Source: JAFGKK01 sp049684495 (lineage in GTDB: Bacteria; Chloroflexota; Anaerolineae; Anaerolineales; RBG-16-64-43). From it: a stretch of 6,640 bases of DNA. Shown here in pieces: positions 5,816 to 6,640 of this stretch (the stretch's first letter is position 1; each line of letters starts with the position of its first letter). A program made the translations under genes and the position numbers. The stretch is taken from NCBI GenBank assembly GCA_049684495.1, contig JBAVFZ010000378.1:1-6640 (forward strand), written 5' to 3'. The notes below the pieces were generated by a model, which was not told the DNA's origin, searched no databases, and was given only the letters and a program-made list of their open reading frames with translations.

Positions 5816-5859
5816 GAAGAACGCGAAGGAATATAAAAATTTATTTCTTCGTGTCCTTC
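5816..5859. repeat. Imperfect inverted repeat with CACGAAGGACACGAAG-type sequence, possible terminator
   Basis: The left arm GAAGAACGCGAAGGAA (5816-5831) pairs imperfectly with TTCTTCGTGTCCTTC (5845-5859) around an A/T-rich centre that can itself pair (ATAAA/TTTAT). On the minus strand it begins 7 nt past the HAD gene stop and runs through a TTTTT stretch, so it could end that transcript. The sequence matches, from memory, a widespread intergenic repeat that yields the false peptide ESTKDTKK when translated. That peptide can be read here, across the HAD stop region, in another frame. Confidence 0.5.
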
Positions 5860-5865
5860 GTGGAT

Positions 5866-6489
5866 TCATTTCCGCAGGTATTGCAGCAATTCGCCGAATT
5901 CCCGGATCGAGAGATTGGTCTCCGTCCGGGCATCCTCTCCGCGGAAAAGGCAGGTGCGGATCCCGGCCGCAATCCCCGCCAGGATGTCGATCTCCCGGTC
6001 CCCGACGGCCATCGTTTCATCCGGCCGAAGATCATGGACTTGCATGGCGGCCCGGTACGCCGAAGGATCGGGTTTGCGGGGGTGCCCGTCCCCGTGCGTG
6101 ATCCAGCCGGCGAAGAGGGATGCCATGTTATGGGTCTCCAGCAGGCCGGTCGTGCCCGCGAGTCCCCGGTGGGTGACGATTATGTTTTTCCCGCCGGCCG
6201 ACAGGATGTATTCGCACACGGCCCGCGCGCCGGGAAACGGCGGTTGGCTGGCATACGTGACTTTCTCATAACTGGCGTCGAATGCCCGCCCCAGGTCTTC
6301 TTCCTTTAATTGATATTCCGCGGCCAGGGTGGCAAGACAATGGGTGAGGGATTGCTTCGCCAGAGCCAGTATTTTCTCCATACCGGCGTCCAGCCCCTGC
6401 GCGCGCAACGCCTCCTGAAACGCACCCGCGATCGCGGGATACGTATCGAACAGCGTGCCATCCACGTCCCAGATGATGTTCTTGACCAC
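5866..6489 (-). CDS. HAD-superfamily hydrolase, subfamily IA (phosphoglycolate-phosphatase-like)
   Basis: This 207-residue soluble enzyme has all four HAD motifs. Motif I is DVDGT, with nucleophile Asp8 and acid Asp10. Motif II is Thr106 in IIVTHRG. Motif III is Lys139 in HPRKPDP. Motif IV is GDREID, with Asp164 and Asp168 for magnesium. A helical cap of about 70 residues between motifs I and II (near 17-86) fits subfamily IA, which removes phosphate from small metabolites such as phosphoglycolate or sugar phosphates. The frame stays open to 6576, but the upstream residues are not family-like and come from repeat DNA. I chose GTG at 6489-6487 because AAGGAA lies six bases upstream and the catalytic strand begins at once (VVKNIIWDVDGT). 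It stands alone, 273 nt from the next gene. The substrate cannot be assigned. Confidence 0.93.
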   Translation of the reverse strand: MVKNIIWDVDGTLFDTYPAIAGAFQEALRAQGLDAGMEKILALAKQSLTHCLATLAAEYQLKEEDLGRAFDASYEKVTYASQPPFPGARAVCEYILSAGGKNIIVTHRGLAGTTGLLETHNMASLFAGWITHGDGHPRKPDPSAYRAAMQVHDLRPDETMAVGDREIDILAGIAAGIRTCLFRGEDARTETNLSIREFGELLQYLRK

Positions 6490-6502
6490 GGTTTCTTCCT
6501 TT

Positions 6503-6569
6503 AAGGTGGGATTATACAAGGGAAGGATATGATCAGTGGCGGGAGCCATCCCATCCCACCTTCCCTTGT
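6503..6569 (-). promoter_or_regulatory. Perfect TATAAT box within two overlapping inverted repeats, upstream of the HAD gene
   Basis: On the minus strand TATAAT lies at 6516-6511, which would start transcription near 6504 and leave a 15-nt leader carrying the AAGGAA site. I see no good -35 box at 16-18 bases. Two inverted repeats share one segment. AAGGTGGGAT (6503-6512) pairs with ATCCCACCTT (6553-6562), and ACAAGGGAAGG (6516-6526) pairs with CCTTCCCTTGT (6559-6569). They cannot both form fully at once. This could be an operator, a leader switch if transcription starts further upstream, or a dispersed repeat. Confidence 0.45.
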
Positions 6570-6591
6570 CCCTCACTGCGTTCGGGACGTT

Positions 6592-6630
6592 CCCCTCCTC
6601 CCTTCCCGTATCACGGGAAGGGAGGAGGGG
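6592..6630. repeat. Perfect 18-bp inverted repeat with 3-nt loop
   Basis: The left arm CCCCTCCTCCCTTCCCGT (6592-6609) and the right arm (6613-6630) are exact reverse complements around ATC. The arms are almost purely pyrimidine and purine. The following TTAGGGGAGG resembles, from memory, dispersed palindromic elements of the GGGAG(A/G)GGGTTAGGG type. The element probably continues past the window edge. Confidence 0.85.
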
Positions 6631-6637
6631 TTAGGGG
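6615..6637 (+). other. Potential G-quadruplex motif
   Basis: G-runs at 6615-6617, 6620-6622, 6627-6630 and 6634-6637 are separated by AA, AGGA and TTA, meeting the G3N1-7 rule. The motif shares the right arm of the perfect palindrome, so hairpin and quadruplex would compete on the plus strand. Confidence 0.5.
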
Positions 6638-6640
6638 AGG

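Noticed and set aside
6490..6576. 29-residue N-terminal extension of the HAD protein
   Set aside because: It is encoded by inverted-repeat DNA, is not family-like, and delays the catalytic DVDGT motif. GTG 6489 has a proper ribosome binding site.

Overview
The window is 6.6 kb of GC-rich bacterial DNA in which every credible gene lies on the minus strand. It holds eight protein-coding genes, one of them cut by the left window edge. I see no rRNA, tRNA, CRISPR array, transposase or phage gene. Codon use, strong AAGGAGG-type ribosome binding sites and G/C-rich dispersed palindromes suggest an environmental bacterium of the kind seen in metagenomes. A Chloroflexota (Anaerolineae-like) origin is only a weak guess, because no gene here is a reliable taxonomic marker.

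In the direction of transcription (right to left), the window starts with a repeat-rich leader: a perfect 18-bp-arm palindrome, a potential G-quadruplex, and two overlapping inverted repeats around a perfect TATAAT box. These precede a HAD-superfamily phosphatase (5866-6489). A gene-free spacer of 273 nt follows, with degenerate dispersed repeats, an imperfect hairpin and a near-consensus promoter. That promoter leads to an isoprenylcysteine-methyltransferase-like membrane enzyme (5053-5592).

A second promoter candidate, at the 3' end of the methyltransferase gene, leads to two adjacent four-helix membrane proteins. They are each exactly 137 residues and look like tandem paralogues. They are followed closely by a stand-alone caspase-fold protease with intact His/Cys dyad motifs (3204-4019). 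This three-gene block is the most interesting functional unit in the window.

Below the caspase gene lies a 182-nt spacer with a G-quadruplex motif, a perfect 13-bp-arm hairpin and three 20-bp tandem repeats whose last copy forms part of the hairpin. Next is a condensation-domain/PapA-like acyltransferase whose best ribosome binding site points to an ATC codon rather than a standard start. Its stop codon overlaps the TTG start of a 408-residue major facilitator transporter, so the two genes are probably translationally coupled and may make and move an acylated product. The last gene, cut at the left edge, is a two-helix membrane protein with a conserved soluble region. Its reading frame matches none of the longer spurious frames there.
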